From NCBI GenBank assembly GCA_027025615.1, contig JALVQM010000022.1, positions 1 through 20,838 on the forward strand: a stretch of DNA of 20,838 bases, written 5' to 3'. The DNA comes from Desulfobacteraceae bacterium. GTDB taxonomy: Bacteria; Desulfobacterota; Desulfobacteria; Desulfobacterales; Desulfosarcinaceae. The position numbers and the translations under genes were made by a program. The notes under the pieces were generated by a model. It made no database searches. It was not told the origin of the DNA and saw nothing but the letters and a program-made list of their open reading frames with translations. This document shows, one piece after another, positions 6,972 through 15,164 of this stretch. Each line of letters starts with the position of its first letter. Position 1 is the first letter of the stretch.

Positions 6972-8267
6972 GTGCAAAATACCCTGATAATATTCAGCCG
7001 CTACCCGGTTCCGGGCAAGGTAAAGACCCGGCTTACAGAATACCTGGGTCCGGCCGGAGCTGCCGAGCTGCAACGATTTTTAACAGAAAGAACCATCCGG
7101 ATTGCCCTGGAAGCCCGTCGCAAAGCGGCTTTCAATATCGAAGTCCATGGGGCAGGCGGAAGCAGGAAAAAATGGCGCCGCTGGCTCGGAAAATATCCGC
7201 TTGTATTCAGGAAGCAGGTAGCGGGCGACCTGGGCCTGCGCATGCAAAAGGCCATCGAAATCGCCTTCGGGCAAAACAGTGGCCCGGTGGTACTTGTAGG
7301 AAGCGATATTGCCGACCTGCAACCCAAACACCTGGAAACGGCTTTTGCAAATCTGCGTAGCTACCATGTAGTGCTGGGACCCAGTACCGACGGCGGGTAT
7401 TTCCTGGTTGGCCTGCAAAGACCGAAGGATATTTTTTCCGACATTGCATGGTCTCGCCCGAATGTGCTTCACCAGAGCCTGGGAAAAACAGCCCGCCTCG
7501 GTCTTTCCCATGCGCTGATCAAGCCGGCCACAGATATAGACACACCCGACCAGGTTAATGCGTTGTTTCCTCATATGACCGCAAAGCCTTATCTGTCGGT
7601 AATTATCCCGGCCATAGATGAACAGGCAGAGATAACAGCTACCATTGAAAATGTCCGTTGCGCCGACAGCGAGATAATAGTGGCCGATGGCGGCAGCCGG
7701 GACCGGACCAGGTTCCTGGCCGCCGAGGCCGGGGCCCAGGTTGTGGACTGCAGGCGGGGCCGGGCAAGGCAAATGAACATGGCCGCGGCCAGGGCAAGGG
7801 GCAGAGTGCTGCTTTTTTTACACGCAGACACCCGCCTTCCACCGGGCTTTCTGGACGAAATTTTTGAAACCCTGATGGACCCCGGGGTTATCCTTGGGGC
7901 TTTCAGGTTCAAAACAGATTTTCCGTCATCCTTTTTAATGGGATTTATTGAAAAGGCGGCCAACCTGCGATCACGCTTTTTACAGCTTCCTTACGGAGAT
8001 CAGGCTTTTTTCATGAGACGCCCTGATTTTTTCCGCCTGGGTGGTTTTCCGGAAGTAGCTCTGGCCGAAGATCTTTCCCTGGCCCGCAAGGCTACAAAGG
8101 CTGGTCGTATCGGTCTTGCTCCCTCGGCCGCAATTACATCTGCCAGGCGATGGCAAAACCTGGGTCTTTTTCGAACCACCCTGATAAATTACCTGGTGGC
8201 AGCTGCCTGCATGGCGGGAGTTAACCCGGATCGTCTGGCAAAATTATATTATCGGGGAAACAAATAA
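6972..8267 (+). CDS. Fused TIGR04282/TIGR04283 transferase (DUF2064 nucleotidyltransferase-like plus family 2 glycosyltransferase)
   Basis: Two transferase modules in one 431-aa chain. Residues about 1-205 match TIGR04282/DUF2064: LIIFSRYPVPGKVKTRL at the N terminus, VLVGSDIADL, and LGPSTDGGYFLVGL. Residues about 207-430 match TIGR04283, a GT-A family 2 glycosyltransferase: SVIIPAIDE, VADGGSRDRT, LFLHADTRLP (metal-binding DxD-like site), YGDQAFFMRR and LAEDLSLARK. TIGR names both as 'rSAM/selenodomain-associated transferases', and a radical SAM gene follows 5 bases later. Substrates are unknown to me. I chose GTG at 6972 because AGGGAG lies six bases upstream and the family begins at this point; GTG at 6930 would add 14 residues without a good ribosome site. 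The fusion is complete, with no frameshift. Confidence 0.88.
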   Translation: MQNTLIIFSRYPVPGKVKTRLTEYLGPAGAAELQRFLTERTIRIALEARRKAAFNIEVHGAGGSRKKWRRWLGKYPLVFRKQVAGDLGLRMQKAIEIAFGQNSGPVVLVGSDIADLQPKHLETAFANLRSYHVVLGPSTDGGYFLVGLQRPKDIFSDIAWSRPNVLHQSLGKTARLGLSHALIKPATDIDTPDQVNALFPHMTAKPYLSVIIPAIDEQAEITATIENVRCADSEIIVADGGSRDRTRFLAAEAGAQVVDCRRGRARQMNMAAARARGRVLLFLHADTRLPPGFLDEIFETLMDPGVILGAFRFKTDFPSSFLMGFIEKAANLRSRFLQLPYGDQAFFMRRPDFFRLGGFPEVALAEDLSLARKATKAGRIGLAPSAAITSARRWQNLGLFRTTLINYLVAAACMAGVNPDRLAKLYYRGNK

Positions 8268-8272
8268 AAATC

Positions 8273-9601
8273 ATGCCTGAATCCGCGGGTTTTCTTAAAG
8301 CGCTGGTGGCCAACGCCCAGGGTGAAATCTTCGAGTTGCCTGAATACGTCGCCCTGGGTGCAGACGGCAGCCGACTTGAGTACTTGACTGTTGAAAACAC
8401 ACGGCCGCTGCAACACGGAGCTGAGTTGATGCTCCTGCCCGACCGCAAGGTACTGGTATACAGCCTGGCCAAAAGGAAAATAGAACAACTGGAGCACAAC
8501 CCTTACGATCCTGCCGAGCGCATATTCCCTGTTGCGGCCTTCAATCCGCCCGGGTTGATGATTACTCATACCTGTGCCCACGTAAAACCGGCAGCAGCGC
8601 CCTTGTTGCCCCTGTTTTCCTATGGTGCCGTTGGGTGGCATAGCAGGGGATTCCGATCAGCCACGGTGGTTGTCGATAACGAACCGCGCCAGGATTTACG
8701 ACAGATGCCCCGGGATAAAATCATTGCCGGGGTAAAGGCTATGGCCAAGACCATGGCCGCCAACCGATTGCGCCGCCACCTTGAAAAATGCGCCCTGGTC
8801 TATGGCTGTCCGGCAGGCAAGAATTTCTTTTTGGGTCGCTATGAAGCTCCCTTACCCACATCCCGGACCTGCAACGCCCGTTGCCTGGGGTGTATTTCCT
8901 GGCAACCGGAAGGAAAACTACCCAGCAGCCAGGACAGAATAGATTTTACTCCCACCGCCGAAGAAATCGCCCAGGTGGCCCTGGCCCACATTGAAAGGGT
9001 TCCCAGGGCGGTGGTCAGCTTCGGCCAGGGCTGCGAGGGTGACCCTCTCATGGCTGCCGATGTAATCTCCAGGGCCATCGCTATAATCCGCAGCCGGACG
9101 ACAGCCGGCACAATCAACATGAACACCAACGCCAGCCTGCCTGATACCATGCAAAAGCTTTTCGATGCCGGCCTGGACAGCATCCGGGTCAGCCTCAACA
9201 GCCTCCGCCGGGCCTGCTACCTGGCTTATTTCCGTCCCGGCAGTTACAGCTTTGAAGACGTTCTGGAAAGTATACGGCGGGCCGTGACCAGCAATGTTCA
9301 CGTGGCCATAAACTATCTCAATCTGCCCGGATTTACCGACACTGAAGCCGAAAGCCGGGCGCTTTTCAATTTTCTTGAAAAATACCGGATCCAAATGATC
9401 CAGTGGCGCAACCTGAATTACGACCCACTGGGCTATCTTGAAACCATGGCCAGGGCAGGCGACCATGGCAAGCCGGTCGGCATGCAAAGTCTGCTTTCAG
9501 AAATCCGTTCCAGATACCCGGATTTGGTTTTCGGTTATTTCAATCCGCCAAAGGAAAAATTCAACCTCCACAGCCAATCAAAAGGTAGCACGGGGACATG
9601 A
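8273..9601 (+). CDS. Radical SAM protein of unknown function
   Basis: 442 aa. The radical SAM cluster motif CNARCLGC places Cys200, Cys204 and Cys207 on a 4Fe-4S cluster, late in the chain. Before it lies an N-terminal domain of about 190 residues that I do not recognise, with ITHTCAHVKPA, LFSYGAVGWHSRGFRSATVVV and a CALVYGCPAG element. After the cluster come the expected barrel signs: VVSFGQGCEGDPL (SAM-contacting region), NMNTNASLP, DSIRVSLNS and INYLNLPGFTD. No C-terminal SPASM-type cysteine cluster is visible, and I see no sign of selenocysteine. It starts 5 bases after the transferase gene and overlaps prmA by 4 bases (ATGA), so the three genes are probably co-translated. The upstream ribosome site is poor, consistent with coupling. 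Function could be RNA, protein or small-molecule modification. Confidence 0.9.
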   Translation: MPESAGFLKALVANAQGEIFELPEYVALGADGSRLEYLTVENTRPLQHGAELMLLPDRKVLVYSLAKRKIEQLEHNPYDPAERIFPVAAFNPPGLMITHTCAHVKPAAAPLLPLFSYGAVGWHSRGFRSATVVVDNEPRQDLRQMPRDKIIAGVKAMAKTMAANRLRRHLEKCALVYGCPAGKNFFLGRYEAPLPTSRTCNARCLGCISWQPEGKLPSSQDRIDFTPTAEEIAQVALAHIERVPRAVVSFGQGCEGDPLMAADVISRAIAIIRSRTTAGTINMNTNASLPDTMQKLFDAGLDSIRVSLNSLRRACYLAYFRPGSYSFEDVLESIRRAVTSNVHVAINYLNLPGFTDTEAESRALFNFLEKYRIQMIQWRNLNYDPLGYLETMARAGDHGKPVGMQSLLSEIRSRYPDLVFGYFNPPKEKFNLHSQSKGSTGT

Positions 9602-10524
9602 AGTGGATCCAAGCCAAGGTGGTTTTTGAAAGTGATAACTCCGGCCTGCTGGCCGAGGCCATCGCCCAGGTGTTTCATGACCTGGGCTGCAAAGGGGTTA
9701 TTATCGAAGATCCCGGCACGCCCCAAGGCCTTGACTGGTGTGACGAGCTTCCAACCATGCCGGATAAACCGGCGGTATGGGGCTATTTTTCTGAAAAACA
9801 TGATGTTGCTGCCCTAAGGAAAGCGTTGGAAACAGACCTTGCAAAACTTGCCACCGGTCTAGGTTTTTTCCACCAGATTCATTACAACACAGTGGCCGAG
9901 GAAGATTGGTCTGAGTCCTGGAAGGCTTTTTTTAAACCCACTCCGGTTGGCCGCCGTCTGGTGGTTAAGCCCAGCTGGAGCAACTGGCAGCCCGCCCCTG
10001 GGCAGCTAGTGGTAGAAATCGATCCGGGCATGGCTTTTGGAACAGGCACTCATCCTTCCACGGCCCTTTGCATGGCCCTTCTGGAAACTCATCTGCCGCC
10101 GGGCGCGTCTTTCCTGGACATTGGTACCGGCAGCGGCATCCTGATGATTACCGCCGCCCGCCTGGGTGCCGGGATGGTCTGGGGAACCGATAACGATCCC
10201 GTGGCGGTCGAAGTTGCCCGCAATAACCTGCTGGCCAATAAACTCGATCCCGGACAATTTAAAATTATCAAAACAAATCTGGTAGAGGGCATTCAGCAAC
10301 GTTTCCAGGTATTGGCGGCCAACATCCTGGCAGGGGTAATAATCGAGCTGGCACCAAGGCTGGACCACGTCATGCAGCCGGGAGGGCTGTTCCTCTGCTC
10401 AGGTATAATTGAACCCCAGGCTGAACAGGTAATAAAAGCCCTGGAAAACCAGGGCCTCAACATTGTGGACAGTATCACTGAAAAGGAGTGGATTGCCCTG
10501 GCCGGCCGGTTCCATCATGGTTGA
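9598..10524 (+). CDS. prmA: Ribosomal protein L11 methyltransferase
   Basis: SAM-dependent enzyme that trimethylates lysines and the N terminus of ribosomal protein L11. 308 aa, the usual size. Seen: an N-terminal ferredoxin-like substrate domain (MKWIQAKVVFES to about residue 90), EEDWSESWKAFFKP (about 101-114), the signature VEIDPGMAFGTGTHPST (about 138-154), SAM motif FLDIGTGSGIL (about 171-181), DNDPVAVEVARNN (acidic motif II), and LAANILAGVI in place of the NPPY motif, as is normal for PrmA. The start ATG shares bases with the TGA of the radical SAM gene. The 3' end overlaps the oppositely directed deacetylase gene by 10 bases, so no intergenic terminator exists between them. Confidence 0.95.
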   Translation: MKWIQAKVVFESDNSGLLAEAIAQVFHDLGCKGVIIEDPGTPQGLDWCDELPTMPDKPAVWGYFSEKHDVAALRKALETDLAKLATGLGFFHQIHYNTVAEEDWSESWKAFFKPTPVGRRLVVKPSWSNWQPAPGQLVVEIDPGMAFGTGTHPSTALCMALLETHLPPGASFLDIGTGSGILMITAARLGAGMVWGTDNDPVAVEVARNNLLANKLDPGQFKIIKTNLVEGIQQRFQVLAANILAGVIIELAPRLDHVMQPGGLFLCSGIIEPQAEQVIKALENQGLNIVDSITEKEWIALAGRFHHG

Positions 10525-11480
10525 TGAGCAGATGCCAGAGCAACTACCCGGGACGCCGGCACCAAATCTACTTCGGCTTTTAGTTTCGGAATCATCTCTT
10601 CCAGGACCTCGCAGGTTTTAGGGTGGGGATGAGCGATGCCTATTGCGTAACCCTGTCTTTTTGCCCTTTTGACCAGCAACTTCAGTTGGTTGCGGATAAA
10701 CATACTATCGTCGACATGATCGATGAAAACATCCCGCTGGGCAAAAGGCAGTTTCAGCAATTGGGCCGATGGCCGACATACGGTATCGGCTGTGGTACGG
10801 CTGTCGATGAAAAAAAGACCTCTTTTTTTGAGAATTGAAAAAATCTGACGCATCTGGGCATCCATGCTGGTTAGCCGGGACCCCATGTGGTTGTTTACTC
10901 CGGCCACTCCATTTACGTCAGCAAGGTCACGCTGCAACTGTTCAATAAGGTCGTCCGGCGACATGGAAGACAGCAGGGCGCCGGGTCCTGGCTTTACACT
11001 GGGATACTCCATGGGCTCCATGGGCAGATGGAGCATGATTTCATGTCCATGTTCACGGGCAGCCACCAGGATCTTCCTTTTGAATGGAGCAAAGGGAAGC
11101 ATGGAAATGGTTATTCCCTTATCCAGGTTGACCATCCGGCGCCCCAGGTCTGAATCATAGCCCATGTCGTCGATAATGATCGCAACCTTGGCCTTGTGTC
11201 CAATCCGTGCTGAAGGCCTCTGGATTACCGGAGGTGGCGGTGGAACCTTAGCTGTAAAAACTTCATAAGCCGGTCGCCCGGACGCCTTTTCGGGTGCCTG
11301 GGCCCGGTCATGGAGCCAGAGGGGCCGGCGCAGGAGAAAAAAATTTACCAACCAGGCTGCTGCAACCACCAACACAACCAGAATCACAAGACTGGCAATT
11401 ATCCTTGGAAAAACTGCCGGCTTTTTCTTTTTCCTCCGCCTGGACTTCTTTTTGCTTTTAACCGGACGACGCTTAGCCAT
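10515..11480 (-). CDS. Divergent polysaccharide deacetylase, membrane-anchored (YibQ family)
   Basis: NodB-related fold, Pfam 'divergent polysaccharide deacetylase' (PF04748). Likely acts on an envelope glycan; the substrate is not established. 321 aa. Seen: a very basic cytoplasmic tail (residues 1-25, mostly Lys/Arg), one membrane anchor (about 28-50), a Pro-rich linker, then the catalytic domain with IIIDDMGYD, HEIMLHLPMEP, GVNNHMGSR and AHPHPKT, which supply the Asp and His residues expected to bind metal. ATG at 11480 overlaps the end of the ctp gene by 8 bases, so it is translationally coupled as the last gene of the ftsEX-envC-ctp operon. That context suggests a role in septal or peripheral cell wall turnover. 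A second copy of this family lies at 19328-20095. Confidence 0.9.
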   Translation of the reverse strand: MAKRRPVKSKKKSRRRKKKKPAVFPRIIASLVILVVLVVAAAWLVNFFLLRRPLWLHDRAQAPEKASGRPAYEVFTAKVPPPPPVIQRPSARIGHKAKVAIIIDDMGYDSDLGRRMVNLDKGITISMLPFAPFKRKILVAAREHGHEIMLHLPMEPMEYPSVKPGPGALLSSMSPDDLIEQLQRDLADVNGVAGVNNHMGSRLTSMDAQMRQIFSILKKRGLFFIDSRTTADTVCRPSAQLLKLPFAQRDVFIDHVDDSMFIRNQLKLLVKRAKRQGYAIGIAHPHPKTCEVLEEMIPKLKAEVDLVPASRVVALASAHQP

Positions 11481-12828
11481 TGTTAGTCTGCTTGAATACT
11501 TGGTACCCGATCAGGATATCCAGGGCCCGGCTGACCTGACTGTCCCGCAACAATTGGTTGACGTCCAGGGGACTTATCCTGGATTGTACCTTGGGAGGCA
11601 GTTTGCTCTTTTCTTTTTCCCGGTCTTTGGAAGACTTGGACCGGGTATCATTTGGTTCAGCTCCCAGGTGGTTCTTTAGATCTTTTTCCTTAATGGTGCG
11701 TTCAGTGGCAGCCTTGGCATCGCTTTCCAAAATCCTTCGGGCAACAAAAATGTCCGGCTCTACCCCCTTGGCTTGAATAGAACGTCCACTGGGAGTGTAA
11801 TAGCGGGCTATGGTCAACTTTAGGGCATAGCCATCGGACAGGTTTTCAATAGCCTGTACCGAACCCTTGCCAAAGGAAGTTGTGCCCAGCAACAGTGCCC
11901 GCTTGTGGTCCTGGAGGGCGCCGGCCACGATTTCCGAAGCACTGGCGCTGCCACCGTTTATAAGCACAACCATAGGATAAGAACGCGACTTGGCGTTCTT
12001 GTGGGCCTTGTAAACCCTTACATGGGCCCCTTTGCGGCCCTTGCTTGACAGGATCACCCCCTTATCCAGAAACAAATCACAGACTTTGATAGCCTGATCC
12101 AGAATTCCGCCGGGATTGTCCCTTAAATCCAGAATCAGGCCCTTCAGGGGGGGCTTGGCTGATTCCATGGTATCCAGGGCGGCCACCAGGTCATCGTAGG
12201 TATTGTCCCGGAAATTGGTCACCCAGACGTAACCATACCCTGGTTTTAGAATAGCCGACTTGACGCTGTGAATCGGAATAACATCCCTTACCAGGGTAAA
12301 CTCAAGGGGTTTTGGTTCACCTTCGCGGATTATGGTAACAACCACCTTGGTACCCTTTGGACCTCGCATCCGGTTGACCGCATCCCTCAGGTTGTCCGTC
12401 TGTTTTCCGTCAACCTTGACTATACGATCTCCGGCTTTTATCCCGGCCCTGTAAGCGGGCGTGCCTTCTATGGGTGCAATGACTGTTACCAGGTTGTCTC
12501 TCATGGTCACGTGAATCCCGATTCCGGTAAATTCACCATGGGTGTCTATCTGCAGTTCCCTGAAAGCTTCAGGCGTAAGCAAGGCAGAATGGGGATCTAG
12601 ACTGCCGACCATTCCCTGGATGGCGCTTTCTATCAATTTCTTTTCATCTACCGGATCCACATAGTTTTGCTTGATAAGATCAAGAACATCTGTAAAAAGC
12701 TTCAGTTCCTTGTAGGCGGGTTTGGCATCAGCCGTAAACTCCAGTTGAAAACCCGGGGCCATAACCCACACCAACCCGGCTAAAATCAGAAGCAGGGCTG
12801 CCTTGGGCAATATGCGTTTAGGCGACAT
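11473..12828 (-). CDS. Carboxyl-terminal processing serine protease (S41, CtpA/Prc type)
   Basis: Periplasmic protease that trims C termini and, in other bacteria, degrades peptidoglycan hydrolases. 451 aa. Seen: an N-terminal signal/anchor (about 8-25), a helical region with SLDPHSALLTPEAF (about 76-88), a PDZ domain (about 95-180) with GIGIHV and AGIKAGDRIVKVDG, then the S41 core with LILDLRDNPGG, the nucleophile region NGGSASASEIVAGAL (Ser294-298; by family alignment Ser296) and general-base Lys321 in SFGKGSVQ, followed by YYTPSGRSIQ. A charged C-terminal region of about 90 residues follows. ATG at 12828 has AAGGAG. It sits 20 bases after the EnvC-like gene, and the neighbours suggest its targets include cell wall enzymes. 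Confidence 0.93.
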   Translation of the reverse strand: MSPKRILPKAALLLILAGLVWVMAPGFQLEFTADAKPAYKELKLFTDVLDLIKQNYVDPVDEKKLIESAIQGMVGSLDPHSALLTPEAFRELQIDTHGEFTGIGIHVTMRDNLVTVIAPIEGTPAYRAGIKAGDRIVKVDGKQTDNLRDAVNRMRGPKGTKVVVTIIREGEPKPLEFTLVRDVIPIHSVKSAILKPGYGYVWVTNFRDNTYDDLVAALDTMESAKPPLKGLILDLRDNPGGILDQAIKVCDLFLDKGVILSSKGRKGAHVRVYKAHKNAKSRSYPMVVLINGGSASASEIVAGALQDHKRALLLGTTSFGKGSVQAIENLSDGYALKLTIARYYTPSGRSIQAKGVEPDIFVARRILESDAKAATERTIKEKDLKNHLGAEPNDTRSKSSKDREKEKSKLPPKVQSRISPLDVNQLLRDSQVSRALDILIGYQVFKQTNNG

Positions 12829-12848
12829 GTATCTCTCCTTTTAAAAAT

Positions 12849-14273
12849 CTAATGTTTGAGCCAGTCCATGGGATCCAGGGGTTTGTCACGATGTCTGATC
12901 TCAAAGTGCAGCCCCGGTTCCATCAAAGCACCGGAGTCTCCCACGGTAGCAATAACTTCACCCCTGTCCACGGCTTCACCCTTGGCCTTGAACATTTCTT
13001 CAAGATGGGCGTATACCGTGTAAAAATGATTGCCATGATCTATGATAAGCAGGTTGCCATAGCCCGCCACCCAATCGGCAAACATTGTATAACCTTTTGC
13101 AACGGCCTTTACCGGTTCTCCAGGATCTGCTTCAATGTCGATACCATTGCGAAAATTGATCACATTGAGCCGGGTGTCCCGGTAAGGGCCAAAAAAAGAA
13201 ATTATTTTACCCTTAACAGGCATCGATAGCAACCCTTGTAGATGCTCAAAATTTCTGCCTGCAGCATTGCCATTGCTTCCGATGCCTTTTGCTTCTGGTT
13301 TGGGTAAAGCCGCCAGGGTCCGGTCCAACTCTTCAGCCGCTTGCTGCAAGACCGCCAGCTTCGCCAGGGCAGCTGTCTTTTCATTGCGCACCTTAGCCAA
13401 CAATGTTTCGCGTCTTTTCATCTCGGAACGGAGGGAATCAACTTTTTCCGCCAATTCCCTTTGCAGGTGCGATTTTTCTTTCTGCTTGGCATTCAGGCTC
13501 TCCAAAAGTTTTTCTACTTCCGCCTGATCCCTAATCAATCCTTGCAGCAGATGCTCGTCGGTTTCCAGAATAGTTTCAAGGCCACGGCGTCTTACAACCA
13601 GGTCGAATAAAGAATCTGCTCCGGCAAACAACTGGGCGGTTCCAACCCAACTCAGTTTATACCAGGCCACCAACCTGGCCCCGACATAGCGAGCTGTTTC
13701 ATCAACGCGGCTTTCCAAAACCAGTTTGCGGTTTTCGGCCGCGGCGATTTCCTTTTCCATTTTTGCAAGCTGACGCCGCAAAAGACGCACTTGCCTTCTA
13801 ACCCTGTGCAAAGATCGTTCGGCAGTATAAATCCTTTTCACAAGCTCTTTTTCCCGGGAAGCAATCTGTTTCAGCCGTAGCCGGGAAATTTCAAGCTGCT
13901 GTTCCATATCTTCGGCTTCTTGTTGAGTTGCCTTGAGGTGAATCTTTCTTCCCTGAGACCGGTTTTGCTGGACCTTTATATAACCCGGAAGGCCGCGGAT
14001 GTATCCTTTCCGGCCGGCATATTTGACCCGCAGCCATCCCTCTTGCTCAAATTCTATAATTACCCGCGAACCTTTCGGCAAACGGGCGATCACCGGGTAT
14101 TTAATTCCTGGACCAGACCTGAGGTTAAGATCGTTGACCAGGATAGTTCCCTGGCTGACGCCTGCAATTGCCCGCAACGGCAAGGTAATCACCAGCAGCA
14201 GACCGCTAAGCATAAAAGCCCCCGCCAGTACCAGAGTCAGCCTACTGCAATGTTTCCGGAATGACCGGCTCAT
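12849..14273 (-). CDS. EnvC-like murein hydrolase activator with N-terminal SH3 domain and degenerate LytM domain
   Basis: Likely partner of FtsEX that activates septal amidases. 474 aa from ATG at 14273, chosen because it overlaps the ftsX stop as ATGA; an open frame to 14426 lies inside ftsX and is not expected to be used. Seen: a membrane or signal segment (about 12-36), a bacterial SH3 domain (about 42-100; NDLNLRSGPG, ARLPKGSRV, GWLRVKY), a long coiled coil rich in Lys/Arg/Glu (about 105-335), and a C-terminal LytM/M23 domain. The M23 zinc and catalytic residues are broken: the first His is Asn376 (NGID, Asp379 kept) and the HxH motif is GLH (Gly454, His456 kept), while YAHL His423 remains. 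So it is probably an activator, not an enzyme. EnvC of E. coli has a similarly inactive LytM domain but no SH3 domain. Confidence 0.87.
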   Translation of the reverse strand: MSRSFRKHCSRLTLVLAGAFMLSGLLLVITLPLRAIAGVSQGTILVNDLNLRSGPGIKYPVIARLPKGSRVIIEFEQEGWLRVKYAGRKGYIRGLPGYIKVQQNRSQGRKIHLKATQQEAEDMEQQLEISRLRLKQIASREKELVKRIYTAERSLHRVRRQVRLLRRQLAKMEKEIAAAENRKLVLESRVDETARYVGARLVAWYKLSWVGTAQLFAGADSLFDLVVRRRGLETILETDEHLLQGLIRDQAEVEKLLESLNAKQKEKSHLQRELAEKVDSLRSEMKRRETLLAKVRNEKTAALAKLAVLQQAAEELDRTLAALPKPEAKGIGSNGNAAGRNFEHLQGLLSMPVKGKIISFFGPYRDTRLNVINFRNGIDIEADPGEPVKAVAKGYTMFADWVAGYGNLLIIDHGNHFYTVYAHLEEMFKAKGEAVDRGEVIATVGDSGALMEPGLHFEIRHRDKPLDPMDWLKH

Positions 14274-15148
14274 GTCTTTAAAAACTGTTTCAGAGAAATC
14301 AGGCAACCCAACAATCCTACCAGCATGCCGGCAACGACTATTGCAAGGCAGATCGGAGGTGAAAAAAAACTGATCAGCATCGCCCCGGCTCCCAGTTCTT
14401 CCTGAATTCGGGAGACAAAAGACCAATAACCGACAAATAGCACGGCCAGCCCGATAACCGAACCCACGGCTCCCAGAATGGTGCCTTCGAGGTAGAAAGG
14501 CACCTTGATAAAGGCGTCGGTTGCTCCCACCAGACGCATTATCTCAATTTCTTCGCGGCGGGAGTAAAGGACCAGACGGATTGTATTGGCCACGATAAAA
14601 ACCGCGGCCATGAACAACAGACCGCCCACGGCAAAGCCGGCCAAGCGAAAAAGGTTGATCAATTGCGCAAAACGTTTCAGCCAACGCTTGCCGTATTCAA
14701 CATCACTCACGGCCGCCAGGGACAATATCCTCTGGGCAACAATTTCAATTTCGGCCTCTGACCTGCCGGCCGGTAAAACGGTCACTTCAAATGCGTCGGG
14801 AAGCGGATTTTCCCGCAGGTCCTCCAATAGACCAGTTCGGCCGGGCATTCGCTGCTTAAGTCTGTCCAGGGCTTCGTCCTTGGAAATATACTTGATTTTC
14901 CGGACTCCATCGATGCGTTTTAGCTGAAAACGGGTATCAAGACGGACTGCTTCGCTGCTACCCGGCTTGAGATAAACCATCATCCTTACGCCTTTTTCCC
15001 AGGCATTGAGCATATTGCCAGCGTTCATGAAAAAAAGAGCAAAAGCGCAGGCTATCAGAATAGACAAGGCAATGGTGCCAATGGTGATTACCGTAAGAAA
15101 TCCGTTTGCCAGGATATCATCCAAGGAACGCTTCAAATAAACCTTCAT
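14270..15148 (-). CDS. ftsX: Cell division ABC transporter permease-like protein FtsX
   Basis: Membrane half of the FtsEX complex, which transmits ATP hydrolysis by FtsE across the membrane to a periplasmic cell wall hydrolase activator. 292 aa. Seen: membrane segment 1 (about 18-42), a periplasmic extracellular loop domain (about 45-160) with MMVYLKPG and YISKDEAL, then a FtsX/MacB-type C-terminal part with three segments (about 168-192, 216-240, 262-284) and the cytoplasmic SRREEIEIMRLVGATDAFI motif between them. It starts 16 bases after the ftsE stop and overlaps the envC-like start by 4 bases. The adjacent EnvC-like gene is the expected periplasmic partner. Confidence 0.94.
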   Translation of the reverse strand: MKVYLKRSLDDILANGFLTVITIGTIALSILIACAFALFFMNAGNMLNAWEKGVRMMVYLKPGSSEAVRLDTRFQLKRIDGVRKIKYISKDEALDRLKQRMPGRTGLLEDLRENPLPDAFEVTVLPAGRSEAEIEIVAQRILSLAAVSDVEYGKRWLKRFAQLINLFRLAGFAVGGLLFMAAVFIVANTIRLVLYSRREEIEIMRLVGATDAFIKVPFYLEGTILGAVGSVIGLAVLFVGYWSFVSRIQEELGAGAMLISFFSPPICLAIVVAGMLVGLLGCLISLKQFLKT

Positions 15149-15164
15149 CGATTACCGCCGCAAA

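Noticed and set aside
7080..7772. 230-aa minus-strand ORF
   Set aside because: It is antisense to the TIGR04282/TIGR04283 transferase, has no recognisable motif, and its composition follows the opposite strand.
8918..9487. 189-aa minus-strand ORF
   Set aside because: It lies fully opposite the radical SAM core; no motif or ribosome site.
12849..14273. Active M23 endopeptidase
   Set aside because: The first zinc His is Asn376 and the HxH motif is GxH, so the metal site is incomplete; the ftsEX context favours an activator.
14274..14426. Longer form of the EnvC-like protein
   Set aside because: The 51 extra residues are encoded inside ftsX in another frame, and ATG at 14273 with its ATGA overlap and signal segment is a better start.
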